Shown one piece after another: positions 33,801 to 46,164 of a stretch of DNA of 64,000 bases. The position numbers and the translations under genes are program-made. The notes under the pieces were generated by a model. It did not search any database and was not told the origin of the DNA. It was given only the letters and a program-made list of their open reading frames with translations. The stretch is from Coriolopsis trogii. Its lineage: Eukaryota; Basidiomycota; Agaricomycetes; Polyporales; Polyporaceae. Position 1 is the stretch's first letter, and each line of letters begins with the position of its first letter. The stretch covers positions 2,728,001 through 2,792,000 of the forward strand of contig JAHYIO010000001.1 of the NCBI GenBank assembly GCA_020543525.1, read 5' to 3'.

Positions 33801-35950
33801 CCAGGCACGTCTATGCGCCTCCGAGGCCCCCGGTGGGCGGCAAGATCAATCTGGGCTACGTCTCGAATGACGTGAAGTACGTCCCCGAACCTTGTTCCTC
33901 CTTTGTTATCGTATTTTTAACCGCGTTGCTGATGTACAGCAACCACCCGCTGTCGCATCTGATGCAGTCGGTGTTTGGCATGCACGACCGCGAGCGGTTC
34001 AGCGTGACGATATACACGACGAGCCCGTGGGACGGGACTGTGTACCGGCCGCGGATCGCGAGCATGGTGGAGCAGTGCATCGACGTCTCGGCGTGGTCGC
34101 TCGAGGCCATCCTCGACCACATCTTGAAGTCGGAAATACATATCTGTGAGTTTGCGTCCGTTTTCGCTGTGAGTGAGCATCGAGCTGAATGCGTGGCCCA
34201 GTGATCAACCTTGGTGGGTATACGAAGGGCGCGAGGAACGACATCTTTGCGGCGCGACCGTGTCCGGTGCAGATGCAGCTCATGGGGTATGCTGGCACCC
34301 TCGCGGCCGGTGAGTCACTCAGGTAGAGTCTTTGCTTGCGCGCGCGCTGATTCGTTTTCAGCGTGGTGTGACTACCTCATCTGTGACCCCATATCCTGTC
34401 CTCGGGAGCTATCTGCTCCGGAGCGGTGGCGGCAGACACGGTCGAGCAGGCAGCGAGTTGTGATGTCTGACGACGGAGGGACTCGTCTCGAAGTGGCGCT
34501 GGACTTGAACGCGGACCTTGACCCCGAAGAAGATTCAGACGAGTGGGTGTTGTGAGTGTATGCATCTTGAGAGGTGTTGCTTTGTGATTGACGGGCGTGT
34601 CTTTCCTTCCATCAGCACGGAAAAGTTCATTTATATGCCGGTGAGTACTCTGTGCGCAGACTTGGGATGACTTTTGTTGAGAAACAAACCCTCCGTAGCA
34701 TACGTTTATGGTCGCAGATCACAAGCAATCCTTCCGTGGAGACGAGAATCTGAGTCCCGAGGAGCGGGCAAAGGTTCCTGTAGAGACGCTGTGGCTCGAA
34801 GAGGAACGGCGACGGGTGGAAGCACGCAAGGAGGTTTTCCCGGATTTATCTCAGTGAGTCCGCTCGAGCACTACATGCACGCATTGAGCGATACTTATCC
34901 GCGCGCACGCAGAGACGTGATCGTGTTTGCCAATTTCAACCAGGTGAGTCCGCGTTTGTTGCGCACACACGATGTCCCACAAGCTCACACTGCATGAACC
35001 CACACAGCTATACAAAGTGGGTCATCATAACTACCGGGCGTGTGTTTATTGCCGTGCTCATCACCGCATTGTCCAACCTCATGGCAGGTCGATCCCGTAG
35101 GCTAAGCTTTCTCGCGTTGCCGTGACGCGTGCCTGACCGTGCGTGCGTGTGATTTTGGCAGGGGATTTTCCTGGTTTGGCTCCGCATCCTGCGAAGGGTG
35201 CCGCGAAGCATTCTCTGGCTGCTACGCTTTCCCGCCGCAGGGGAGGAACACTTGCTCCGCTCGGCGAAGCTCTGGGCAGGCGAAGATGTGGCGTCTCGGA
35301 TCCGGTTCACGGACGTGGTCAAGAAGGACGCTCACATCTTCCGCGCACGCGCGGCCGACCTCTTTCTCGACACCGCGGAGGTAAGTGCTTCCAAGTTCCT
35401 GGAATCAGAGCGCGAGACGCTGAGACACGTCATATCCCATTCACTGCGACCACCCTTGTATGTGCAGTGCAACGCGCATACGATTGCGGCAGACGTCCTC
35501 TGGACGGGTACGCCCGTTCTCACGTGGCCGAAGCACACCCACAAGATGTGTTCGCGTGTGGCAGCGAGCATGGTCACCGCGACGGGCTTCGGCGACCAGA
35601 TGATCGTGCACAGCGCCGAGGAGTACGAGAATCGGGCCGTCGCGCTCGCGCAGAGCGTCCATTACGTCCCCCACCACGAGCCCTCGGGAGCTGTGCTCCC
35701 TCGAGGCCAGGGCGAGCTGGTCAACCTCCGCCGGAACATCTTCCTCAATCGGGACCGCATGCCCTTGTTCGACACCTTGCGCTGGACGAGGAATCTCGAG
35801 AAGGGTATCCGGGAAGCCTGGCGGCGCTGGGTGGAAGGGACGCAATATGAGACGTCGGACGAATGGGAGGCATGCGACGGCCAGGAGAAGGAGAGCGGGT
35901 GCATATGGGTTCAGGACGACGAACCGGTGAACATCACACGTATAGAGTAA
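30892..35950 (+). CDS. OGT: O-GlcNAc transferase (GT41, TPR-containing)
   Basis: OGT adds N-acetylglucosamine from UDP-GlcNAc to Ser/Thr of nuclear and cytosolic proteins. The Ser/Pro-rich start MADPSQTTPAHFYAPSSPSA is followed by TPR helices (LLLLACTYHALGEYDTSIAI, NYVEAMSNLGTTMKALGQTE, LYLKAVEKKPDFDIALANLG). The catalytic part matches animal OGT closely: INLGYVSNDV + NNHPLSHLMQSVFGMH, LINLGGYTKGARNDIFAARP, PVQMQLMGYAGT, EKFIYMPHTFMVADH, VIVFANFNQLYKVDP, RVPRSILWLLRFPAAGE and HTIAADVLWTGTPVLTWP. Around 15 exons, about 1400 residues. The stretch between CDYLICDPISCP and EKFIYMP carries an insert with acidic residues. Two adjacent exons are only 9 nt long (35008-35016 and 35088-35096) and encode LYK and VDP. 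Animal-type OGT is absent from model ascomycete yeasts but known in basidiomycetes and early fungi. Confidence 0.93.
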
Positions 35951-36278
35951 AGAACGGTCAAGGTCCTTTTTCCTTCTCTGCTCCGTACACATTACATATC
36001 AGACAACGCTCAGCATTCAACCTCACACAGACACAAACTTCATACAGGGACTACTGCGTCTCTTCGCTTGGTATATGGTACACGGGCTGTCATTGGGGCC
36101 CTCTTAATCGCACCTGCCGCACTAGAACACATGACGCACACACTCATCCTCCACACATTTGTAGCATATCCTTCCGTCTCCGCATACACACACAGCACGT
36201 CCCACAGCACAGACACAGACACACATTGTATAAATAGATATTTTGCACCTCGGGAGGCCCACACGCCCCCGCACATCT
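35951..36278. other. Intergenic between convergent OGT and AGTRAP-like genes
   Basis: 330 bases with an ACACAC-rich stretch (about 36180-36230) and an AT-rich patch near 36230-36245 (ATAAATAGATATTTT), likely 3' UTR and polyadenylation signals for both genes. No frame supported. Confidence 0.4.
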
Positions 36279-37094
36279 CTAGACCGTCTGATACGCTCCG
36301 GGGGCGGCAGGAGCAGGAGCGGGCTGGGCGGAGTGCGTGGGAGGAACACTGAGGGGCTTGGGGCCGTCGGCTGGGTCCTCGACGTTCTGGTAGCCCTCGC
36401 GTCCGCCGCCGAAGGATGTGAACCCGCCGGGCATGGACCATACTGGCACTGGAGGATGAGGACTGTAATAGCAGTTGGCGGGGCCTTGAACGCGGACGTA
36501 CCTGTAGGGCCCGAGAGGTTGTCGCCCCGGATGCCTAGCCCGGAGAAAGACGCGCCCCGCTGGCGGAGGGCGGTGGCAAATGCGAGGATGGTTGGAAGCT
36601 ATGCGGGTGCGAGTTGAGCATATGTCGGGGCGAGTTCTGTCTGGTCGTTCGGGGATGGGGATGAACCGCGACGCACCTTGAGGATGAGGATGAGGACGGT
36701 CACGATTCGAGTGAACCATCCTTGTTCGTGTTTGGAGAGCCAGATGACGTCGTAGAGCACTGAGCCCCCGAGGAGGAATGTGAACTGACGGGGGCCGTGT
36801 TGAGAGCGAAGGGGGTATAAGACGAGGCGGGGGAGTTGGTACGAGTGCGTACCGCTTTGAGCGACTGGATCGCGTCTGAGCTCTCTTGCGCGAGCATGCC
36901 AAAGAGGAAGATGGGGAGGTTGTACACGGGCGCGGTGAACGCGCTGGTCACGAAGGACATTGCCTATATGAAGGAGAGGGAGACGGGGTCAGTACTGTGC
37001 TGCGCGCATGAAACGGGCTGGTGGATGCGTGCGGACTCACTGTACCGACGAGGACGAGTTTGGAAGGGTCGAGTGCTTGGATGAAGTCGGCCAT
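36279..37094 (-). CDS. AGTRAP-like four-helix membrane protein
   Basis: The animal member of this family is the angiotensin receptor-associated protein, a small multi-span membrane protein of the secretory pathway. Start MADFIQALDPSKLVLVGT, then AMSFVTSAFTAPVYNLPIFL and FGMLAQESSDAIQSLKA (compare the family's AQRDSIDAI), FTFLLGGSVLYDVIWLSKHE, TRIVTVLILILK, LPTILAFATALRQRGASFSG, and a Pro/Ala-rich tail ending APAAPGAYQTV. Five exons, about 180 residues with three to four hydrophobic helices. The role in fungi is unknown; the family call rests on the AQ.SSDAI and LK-P..A....RQRGG-like pattern. Confidence 0.72.
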
Positions 37095-37323
37095 TGTCGA
37101 ACGCGAGCTTGTGGTGAGAGGAGTGTGGATAGAAAGGGGACAGCGGCGGCAATGGCTCGTGCAGAGTGCGCCTGGAGTGCATTCACGTTCAACGAGGGCG
37201 GCCAATATCCGGCCCGCAACATAGCGAATATGAGCGCCCAGTGAAGAGTCATGGACTCGTCTTTCTTTACCAAGGAGGCTTTGGTTCGTAATACAGATTC
37301 TTGGTCTTGTCGCGAGCGAGAAA

Positions 37324-40300
37324 TCATAATGCTACACTAGATACACTATGGTCAGACAGGAAGTCCATGTCATGGTCGTCGCCTCCTTCGTCACGATCAT
37401 AACCCCTCTCCGCATACCACTGATCCTCCATCTCCTCGATAAGGTCGTGTATCGTCGTCAATGCCTCAGCCTTGCGTTCGATCTTCTTGCGTTCATAGAG
37501 CCACGGGCAGTCCAACGACTCGCACTCGACGGGCTCCGCCTGCGCCGTACCACAACACGAGCTGCAGACAGTGTGAACGTCCTTCAGTTGCGTCTCTGTT
37601 CTTTGCACCCGAGACAGGAGTTCGCTCATCGTTGACGTGTAATCGGTGCGACAAACCTCGCACAGTACTGCAGTGCGCACCCAGGTCAACAAGAGTCATC
37701 AACATTGGAAGGAACGTGACGTACCTTCTGGGGTGAGTGTGCCACAAATCAAACAGTGGGAGCTCATGAAGTGATCGTCGATCTTGAACACATTGGCCAA
37801 CATGATGTTCTTCTTCTTTCTCGGCGAAAGTGTGACGTCGGGCTGGTCCGCGCGAAAGGTCTTTGGCATGTCGTCAAACCAGCTGCGTACATCTGCGCCA
37901 ACGAGGTTGAATATCCGTTCCAGGGGCGGGATCAGCACCCGCGAGATGTAGTATGCTGCATCCAATCGTTTATGACTACCAATCCCTCCGATTTCAGGAC
38001 AAAGATCAACATAAAACAATGTGAAGGGTGCTCACCTGTCTCTCAAGAGCTCGTGCGGTGCTGTTGCTCGGTCCACAAGCCTGGACCCCGGCTCGCCCCG
38101 AATGATCACGTACGGGATGCGTTCACCGTACTGGGGTTCATCATTCGGGTCTTCGAGCATCCGACGTGCAGCAACAGTGACTCCCGGCGGAGGTGGTACC
38201 TTGTCACTACCGACGTTTATCTGAGCCAAGCACGATAATAGGCGGGCTCCATCTGCTCACCTGTACGTGCCCATCTTGACTTCTTTGGCGAAGATGAAAT
38301 CTTGTATGGAGACTTTGTTATCAAGGATCCTGTGCCATGTACGACAACAATAGTCCTTGACTTCACTGAGGTCTTGAGTACGGAACAGGATCCTGTAGGA
38401 ACTAGGTCAGACATGCTACCGTCACATGGGCAAAACACCGACTTTAGACAAGTCTCTGTCATCTTCTGTTGAGCGGGTATGCCGTCTCTGCGAACAGTCT
38501 CGATGCCCTTTGCGTCGAATCCGGGCTCCTTGTCATCGGGATTCTCAAACTTGAACCCCACATAGCGTTTCTTGGCCATAAGCACGCAAGGGAGATAGAC
38601 CTGAATGCACGTTGAGCGCTGCCCATGGGACGGAGCAAGCTCAGTTAGCGGACCTTTTCAAACTTGAGTTTGACCGGCGCAGGATTCATCTGTGTCACTG
38701 TATCCGCCATGTCTTGACCGATCCGGAAAGCCTGTTCCTTCGTCTTGCCCGGTAGGTATATGAACAGCGAGTCTGTGTCGCCGTAGACGACTTTTGCACC
38801 CCACTTCTTCGTCCCGTTGATCACGCGAATGGCCTGCGGCGTGCGACGTGTCAGGCATTGTCAGACGTGATGAGTGGTAGATGCACAACCTTCTCCAAAG
38901 TCTCTCTGCCGCTCTGAACGATGCTGTCGGCGATCTCAACTGCAGGCATCCGGCCTGAGAATGTCGCGCTGGTGTAACCATAAGTGACATTCGCGATGAA
39001 CTTCAGACCGAGCTGGCGGGCGTCGAGAATCCTACGAAGGGCCTAAGGGAATCATGAGCGACAGTTGTAAATGGCAAACAGCCCCGGGTGAATACCTTGT
39101 CGTCCTTCGTGCCCTTCATGGCTTGCTTGACCATGACTCTCGTGTCCAACAACTCGATTAACATGCGCGCCAAGAGTCCCTTCCGCACGGTCTCCTTGAC
39201 ATACATGATACCGTTGGGAGCGACTGAACAGTCGCATTCCATGAGTGATTGACTGGTACATGGAATGTGAACAATGTCGCACCATTGATGTGGTCCTGGA
39301 GGGTGTCCAAAAGGCCTGCCGGCTGGCGGAGGTCGGTGACCCCAAACTTATAAGTCCCCTTGAAGTCTGTTACGCGTCCGAGGCAGGTAGAATAGCAATA
39401 ATTATAGGCGATCATGATGGATGGATATAGTGATTGGAAGTCTAGAACGACGAGCGGGCTGCTGTAGAATGCCGAGAGCGGTTCCATGATGAGAGGAATG
39501 CATTCTGCAGCGTTTTGTTTGCCGACCTAGAGTAACATGCATCTTGCAACTCATCAGCATGTTCGCTGCCAAATGGTGGCCACTCACGTCTTGTTTGTTT
39601 GGTGAGAGGAGCACGAAACTCTCTGGCTTAGCGATGCGGAACATGAACGACTCTACTTTAAACTGCGATCCGCGGCTGAGTACGGAGAAGAAGTCGACCC
39701 CGAACACTCGTGCAAATTCACTGGAGGACGCATCTATCATCAGCCAGTCATCGCATGAGAAGATCAACCTATACGTACGCGGTCTTCGTCACAACATCAG
39801 CAGTGTCTATGATTTCCAACACCATAGATGTACGTCGCTCAAAGTAGCGTAGCACCCGGTATGCGTGCTCTGCTACAGGGCTGTTGTACCATCCTGTCAA
39901 AGTCTGGGGGCTGTACCAAGGAGTCCTAGATGGCATAGATCAGATTGCATCCAGGGTGGACGCCGGTGTCATGCTCACCTACGGCGTAGAATCTGGAACA
40001 CAACATTCTCGAAGGTGTAGATGTTGAAGTTGTGTTCTGAGCGCATGATTCGCCACAAGTTCAAAACATGCCGCCCGATCACCTTGAAGGTAGATGTCGT
40101 CTTCATGCCCCATGCATCATATCCGCCACCAACATTCCGACCCGGAGCGCGGGATATTTGCTCACCGATGTCCAGCCCTGCACCACCCAGATGAGAGGCA
40201 GTGCCCACTGACAAATAGATGTGGTAACGTACCGAAAGTTCGTCCACGAGCATTGAGATACCCCCACGAGGCGGCTTGTACCTCCCATCCGCAGATAATG

Positions 40301-43300
40301 TCGGGGTCGAGGTCGCAGATGACGTCGATGAGCCTGTTAAATAGTTCCAGTTCGCTGCTGACGAACTCGGCCTTGACGCTACGCAGTCGCCTCGGATTGA
40401 CCTGATCACAGTCGACGGCGATGATGCCGGAGTCGCACACGAACGCATCCCCAGGGTCATGATCGGTTATCTGGAAGGAGTAAAACACGGCAACAACCTC
40501 ATCGTTACCAGGGTCTGGAACACGGTCATCCTTCGAGGGTGCTGGACAACGTCAATGCAAGAATCATTGATCGTTGCTTCACGGACATGAAGCCAGTCGC
40601 TGACGTACCGAAGACTTCGAGCGCCAGGATGGTCATGTTCTGTCTCTCCCGCTGCACGTTGTCAGAGCGAGGAGCAAGCGTGCTCTTCAGCCCATATGGA
40701 TTGAGCTGAGTGGGGCCTTCAATCTACGGGTGACATGTAGGCCCTTGCGATGTCCTCTGGGAGCAAGCATGAAACGCACCTGCGACGAGTCCTTTTTTCT
40801 AGCACGACGCGCCTCGTGTTTGCCCTTATACTCTTGTAGCCATTTTCGCACCTCTTTTACACTGGGCGGCACACCAGCATATTCCCAGCCGCCCACTCCA
40901 GTTCGACTCAATGGCATAGGGGGCAGGCCCCTCGTCGTGGGAGCATCTTCGTGAGGTTTCCACTCTTCCAAGTTAGCGATACCGTCGCCGCCCTTGAGGT
41001 GGAATACCAGTCCCGCATACTCTCGGGGTCTCTCCGGGGCGTCGCTCTCTTTGGAGTAGTACGGGTCGCGATAGATTTTGCTCGGGATTCCATAGTGGTC
41101 TATGCTAGCGACGAGCTCAGCAACGGTTGGTGGTGGTGGACCATACTCGTAAACGTTGCTGCCGGAACGACGGTGAGTGTTTGACGCAGATGTGAAGCTT
41201 TGTTGTGAGATGGCATCCACTTTCGAGCCTATGGTTCCCTTGAGTGACGAATCAGCCGTCGAGGGGGCAGCTTCTTGCGGTGGAGGACTAAGCTTTCGTC
41301 TCTTCGTAGGTCTCGCGTCTTCGTCAGTGAAAGTGACCACTTCCTGGAGTGTCTGGGATATCGTGTCGTTGGGTATGAGAAATTCGGGTATCGCGTCGTC
41401 AGGATTGTGCAGATTGGAGGACAGGAGTGGTTGGAAAATTGTTCGTGAGGAACTGGGATCCGGCTGGAATAGGCGGTCAGCAGCCTCTTGGCTCGTGGCG
41501 CGCATGAAGGGTCGCTTAGTAGGCGTCTTCGTTGGAGACCTGGGGAACGGTTTAGGAGGTGTGTGTAGTCCTGAGGTGTATAGACGACGCTGCAAGAACG
41601 ACCGTCATTGAAGTCACATCGTGGCATAACAAGACAGCGGAGAATACCCTGAGGCCAAGGTCAGCAATGCAGGAGTCGGGTCAAGGATGACACGGAACGC
41701 ACTTGGTTGGAGTCTTCGGGCCGTTAGAGACGACGGAAGCTGACCGCTGTCTCGACGCAGACCTGCCACCAGCAAAATCAGACTCGCGTAACGACCCTCA
41801 CCACACAAACCTACCGAGAGATTCTGGACCATACGTTTCTGAACGGGTTGTTGGATTTGGATGGTGAAGGAGTCGTTTGCTCGTTGAAAGCAACGGACGG
41901 ATCGCTTGGGGCATACTTGTGTCAATGGCTCGACTTTGGCACCCAAGAACCATCCCGCGTACCTATCCTCAGGGTCGTTCTTCTCGGACTGTAAGTCCGG
42001 AGGCGGGCCGTCTTCTACAGCTTCCTCATCATCATCGGGGAACGGGTCCTCGTTCTCAGGCTCGTAATGGCCGCTGGCTTCCTTTTGCCATTCCGCCTCC
42101 TCGCGCTCCATCAACCGGCTCATATCCTGACTAGCCAACATAGTTTCATCGACATCCACCTCTTGCCCTCCTTGATCGTCTCTTTCTACATCGTCTTCAC
42201 TCTGGGAAGCAGGGGCCTGCGTGGCGAGATATGGGTTGGCCTCGCGTTGGGTTAACACTTCGTTCTTGCTCCCGGTCGCCACGAAGCTACCTTCTGCATT
42301 GGGTCTCCAGGTCTTGTATTCATCCTCCCACAAAGCTTCGACGCTCTCGAACGTCGTCATGACCCACTTCTCCCAAGACATCTTCGGTGGGATGACCTCA
42401 CGCCCACGTTCACGCTCGATGCGCTTCCGGACCTCCTCCCACCAGCGCGCCTCAGCTACCCATTCGCCACCAGGCCCGCGTGACTTGGCACTTGGATCCT
42501 TGGGTATCTCTGGCGAAGGCGAGAGACCTTTGGCGAGCCGGCGCTGACGTTCGTCCTCCCAGAGCTCACGTACGCCCAGCACCAGCGGCTCAGGTGGCAG
42601 CGGCGGCGCTGGGATCGTGAGCCTATGGTGCATGTTGCGTGCTCCGATCTTATGTCGGTTGAGAATCTGGTGCGCCGCGGCGTCCACCTCGAGTGGCATG
42701 CGGGTTTGGCGGAAGTAAGGTGAGTCCTTGAATGTTGTACCTGTGTCGTTAGGGCCAGTATCTTTTTCCTCCAGGACTTCGTCACGGCCGCGCTGCCAAA
42801 CTTCCCCGAGGTCAATCCAGCCGCAGCCGTACAGACCGAAGTCGGAAAGGAACTGCAGAATGTATGAAAGGTGGCTCTCGTACACACGGAAGCGTGTGCT
42901 CATGACTGTGCCTGACTGCATAATTGTAACAGCACGATTGACGAATGCAGGATTGGCGATGTGAACCTTGAGGAATGGGGCATAGTTTGCGTGGAAACCA
43001 TAGAAATGCACACCCTTCACGAGAACGATGGCTCGTACGAACTTCGACTTTGGTGACTCTGGGTTGCGCTTCAGGGAGATGGCAATGGCGTAATTGAGAG
43101 AATGCTTCAATTTCGCAGTATATCGATTGACTGGCGGGGAGGGATATAGTCCGAGGTTACAGCAGTCCAAGACGTGTTTGCGTACCGATCTCCGGATTCA
43201 TCTTCCCGAGGTACTCCACAAAGAAGTACGGATATACTTGATGGATGTGTAGACATGTCTTGAGACCAGTCGAGGAGTCTCCATATATACGGAGGACTGG

Positions 43301-43399
43301 CACACTGTAGAGAGTTGTGTTATCGAGTGGTCCCGGAGGTGCAATTGTGTAGTCGATTTGGTTGATTCTAACCCGGAGGGAAGGTGCCTGGGATGACAT
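37324..43399 (-). CDS. REV3: DNA polymerase zeta catalytic subunit REV3
   Basis: REV3 extends mismatched or damaged primer ends in error-prone translesion synthesis, together with Rev7 and the Pol31/Pol32 subunits. The start at 43399 gives LRVRINQIDYTIAPPGPLDN and CLHIHQVYPYFFVEYLGKM. After an intron come IAISLKRNPESPKSKFVRAI, LVKGVHFYGFHANYAPFLK and SDFGLYGCGWIDLGEVWQRG, the diagnostic REV3 N terminus. A long acidic and Pro-rich linker follows. B-family motifs are present: motif A DFQSLYPSIMIAYN near 39440, motif B LGLKFIANVTYGYTSATFSG near 39000, and motif C VYGDTDSLFIYLPG near 38780. The C terminus has CysA (CLIC...CEVC) and CysB (CSSCCG...CESLDC), the latter the Fe-S ligand set binding Pol31. 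About 1700 residues in some 18 exons. Met at 43399 leads directly into the conserved first strand. Confidence 0.94.
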
Positions 43400-43745
43400 C
43401 TCTCAAGAATACCACAAGCCAAGAAGAATATGATACCAAGAAACAAGATGGAATATGTACAAGGGCCGGCGGCCCCGAGCGGATGGAGGACTGTGGCAAG
43501 AGAATTATAACGACCAGAGGCCGTCATGTCGACGCGTCGCGAGCACGTGATTCGTACGACGCCGCAATTTAATTTGGTCCAATTCGTTCTCAGACATTCC
43601 AAGTTCGAACTTGCCAACTACATTCAACCAGCACTTCCCTCAAACTATTCCTTGCTGCTTCATGATTTGCTTTTAAGCATTTGGTACGGCTATGTTACAC
43701 TTTCAATTTGACTTTTCCTGGCATGCTCGCGACTGTGAAGGACGC
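43400..43745. promoter_or_regulatory. REV3 promoter / epimerase 3' end
   Basis: 346 bases between two minus-strand genes, holding the presumed REV3 promoter and the 3' UTR of the epimerase gene. No coding character. An ACGCGTCGCG-like GC motif lies near 43530, of unknown meaning. Confidence 0.35.
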
Positions 43746-44794
43746 TCAGACCTTGACTGTCAGCACTTGCTGCCCAATCCACGTCTGTCCCGCCTCCAGT
43801 TTGACGAACCCGCGGACATGGCCTGGCTCAACACAGACGTACTTCTCCCTGGGGTACCGTATCATTTAAGGGTGATTAACAGAACAGGCACTACGCAACG
43901 TACCATCCGCCGGTCTCCATATCTCCGATCTTCGAGCCAGCTTCCTGCTGAGGGTTCCAGACTACAACGTCCTTCAAGTTCGTAGTCTTGATTTCGATGC
44001 CTCCAGAAGACCAGAGAATGTCGTATCGACCCGGCGCGTTCTCGTAGACCGAGTCTGTGAATTTGGTAACATCCACACCTTCGCGGCTCTCGACCTTCGG
44101 CTTCGCACGGGCTTCTTCGGTCGCCTCGGTCTTGTCAAAGTACGACAGGCCAGTCAGCGGAGAAACGCGGACTTCGTTCGCGGGTGCGCGAATGTAGTTG
44201 TGGAATAGAGCCTGGAACTCGATCGGAGGCGTGGAAGAGAGCGCCGTGTTCTTGACATGGAGATCAGTGCTTAACTGATGTTCAGACAGCGTCACCACGT
44301 AGTCGAGATGGAACGGATGATCGTATTGTGCTTGGATAGTGGGGGTGGGGTCCAGACCTTGGGGTGAAGATTTGAGTGGGTTTTCAGATGCTGTTATCAG
44401 GCAAGTGTACTCACTGAGCTTAACAGATACGCCGGCATCATTGTCCATCACGATGGCGCTGAAAGTCCAAATGCTACTGCGTGCAAACCCGTGTTGTGGC
44501 AGTTTGGCATGATCGGGATGGGCAGGCGCGCCGAAGCACGGGAAAACGACAGGAATGCCCCCTCGGACAGGCTTGCTCCCATCGAGGGCGGCTTTGCCTG
44601 ACACGAAAAGCCGTTCGACAGGTTGAGCATTGGAAGGACCGGGGGCCTTCCAGGACACGACGGTTGCACCGTAAAGGAGTATCTCTGCAGACGAACCCTA
44701 TGCAAATTCAATCTCGATCGATAAGCAGGTAGTATTAAATGAATACCTTCGGTTGACGGAGAACGACACGGTCAGCTTGCTGGTCGACTGGCAT
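43746..44794 (-). CDS. Glucose-6-phosphate 1-epimerase-like (aldose 1-epimerase family)
   Basis: Enzymes of this branch (yeast YMR099C) interconvert the alpha and beta anomers of hexose 6-phosphates in the cytosol. Met at 44794 gives MPVDQQADRVVLRQPK; an intron then joins SSAEILLYGATVVSWKAPG. The family signature KPVRGGIPVVFPCFG is followed by LPQHGFARSSIWTF, which carries the catalytic His. FHLDYVVTLSEHQLSTDLHV and ALFHNYIRAPANEVRVSPLT follow, then DILWSSGGIEIKTTNLKDVV and VWNPQQEAGSKIGDMETGGW. The last exon reads EKYVCVEPGHVRGFVKLEAG and QTWIGQQVLTVKV, with a VEPG motif supplying the general-base carboxylate. About 300 residues, four exons. Substrate specificity is inferred from family branch only. 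Confidence 0.9.
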
Positions 44795-45108
44795 GATTGA
44801 CGATTGTGACTTGGAGCACACTGGGAGGAGGTGAATGAGTTGATGCACCAAGGTGTACTCTGCATATATGCGCAACTTGTGCGACTGCCTCTTCCCAATG
44901 GCCTCGGGCCGTTGCACTCAACGTCATCGTGACGCTTTGAAAACCATGTGATTGGTGTTACGGTCACATCGGAAATTTCGCGCATCTCCGGTGCTTGCCC
45001 TAAAGTACACGCTAGTCTACTTAAGTGCCCCTGCGTATGTTTTATCATCCATCGCTCTGCTCTCCTTTCTCCTTCCCCCTCCCCGACCTTTGGTCCCATT
45101 GTCTTCAT
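44795..45108. promoter_or_regulatory. Divergent promoter, epimerase / gene at 45109
   Basis: 314 bases separating two divergent starts. The 80 bases before 45109 are pyrimidine-rich (CTCCTTTCTCCTTCCCCCTC), typical of fungal core promoters and 5' UTRs. No TATA box seen. Confidence 0.4.
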
Positions 45109-46164
45109 GGACGAACGTTTTGGTCTTCCGTCCTTTTCTCCGAGCAAGAGTGTTGGCCCTTGACCTCCTGGGTTACTCTGGCAGCGCTCCGTATACTCTG
45201 TTTCTCGAGGTCACCGGCCTCGTTTTCTCGCGTCTGGGTCTGGCTATAGTCGGCCCGTCGCTCCAATTGGTTACACGCTCGCAGTCGATACTCGATACGC
45301 ATTTATCGTCGCACGACTGCAGACAACAGACATCGCGGACATGGTGGACTCGAGCCGGGAGCATGAGGTGGTTCTTTACCGAATCGCTATCTACTCCTCC
45401 GATCCCTTAACAGGGGGTCGCGGGTCGTACGCCATGAAGATAGGCAAATGGAATCCACTATATTGTGTTGATGACCCGTCGATCCGCGCAGGATAATATC
45501 AGGACCTCATATGGCCGCGATCAGAGGGTTTGAACGCCTCGAAGTCCGAAAGACGACAACCGTCGACAGACGCAACGTGAAGGCCTTGCTGAGAATGGCG
45601 AGAGCACAGACTGAAAAGTCGCACGATATCTGCCGCCTACTTTGCCTAGCCCATGTAGCCTCACGAGGACCTCTATGGGTTTATCGAGGGCTTTGCGCAC
45701 CACTTCGGTGCGACTTGGTACGACGGCTTAGGAAGCCTAATCAATGTGGAGACCGCTGGCGCGCTTCGGCACAGGACGCACGAGGATCGACACCAGTCAT
45801 CTTTCGCCGTCTTGGCATCCTCCTATGGTTGCTCGAAGCCTACAACCCAGCTGGTCAAGCTCGGTGCGGAAACCAAGTTCCTCGAGGAGCGGTATCCCCG
45901 GCATCTTACCGCCTCAGGCGAAGTGCGCTCCGCGCAAGAGGCCTTGCCTCTCAGAGCACCATGCGGTCTCAAGCCCGGCGCGATACGCAAGCCTCTCCGG
46001 AGCAGTATCCCCGGCATCTTGCCGCCCTAGGCGAAGTGCGCCCTGCGCAAGGCACTGAAGTGCGCCCAGCAGAGGCCCAGTCTTCATGTGTAGAGCTGTT
46101 AGCTCGTTCCAGGACAACGTTGTCTCTGTATGTCCGGGTGGGTGACGCCCGAGACAACCGTTAG
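45109..46164 (+). CDS. Unrecognised protein, tentative model
   Basis: I do not recognise the product. A start at 45109 (MDERFGLPSFSPSKS) can splice with a GTTGGC donor to a long frame reading VAPIGYTLAVDTRYAFIVAR, LQTTDIADMVDSSREHEVV and RIAIYSSDPLTGGRGSYAMK. A second protein-like block follows near 45660-45890: PHEDLYGFIEGFAHHFGATW, YDGLGSLINVETAGALRHRT and SKPTTQLVKLGAETKFLEE. An intron from near 45460 to 45659 would join them in frame. The C-terminal part falls into a 53-bp direct repeat (45886-45938 and 45999-46051). Exon borders and the stop are uncertain (46030 in this frame, 46164 in another). Confidence 0.3.
45886..46051. repeat. Pair of 53-bp direct repeats
   Basis: Copies at 45886-45938 and 45999-46051 share the words TATCCCCGGCATCTT and AGGCGAAGTGCGC and differ at 6 of 53 positions. 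They are 113 bp apart start to start, so not in phase with a codon-based repeat (113 is not a multiple of 3). A third partial word, GAAGTGCGCCCAGC, follows near 46057. Confidence 0.75.
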
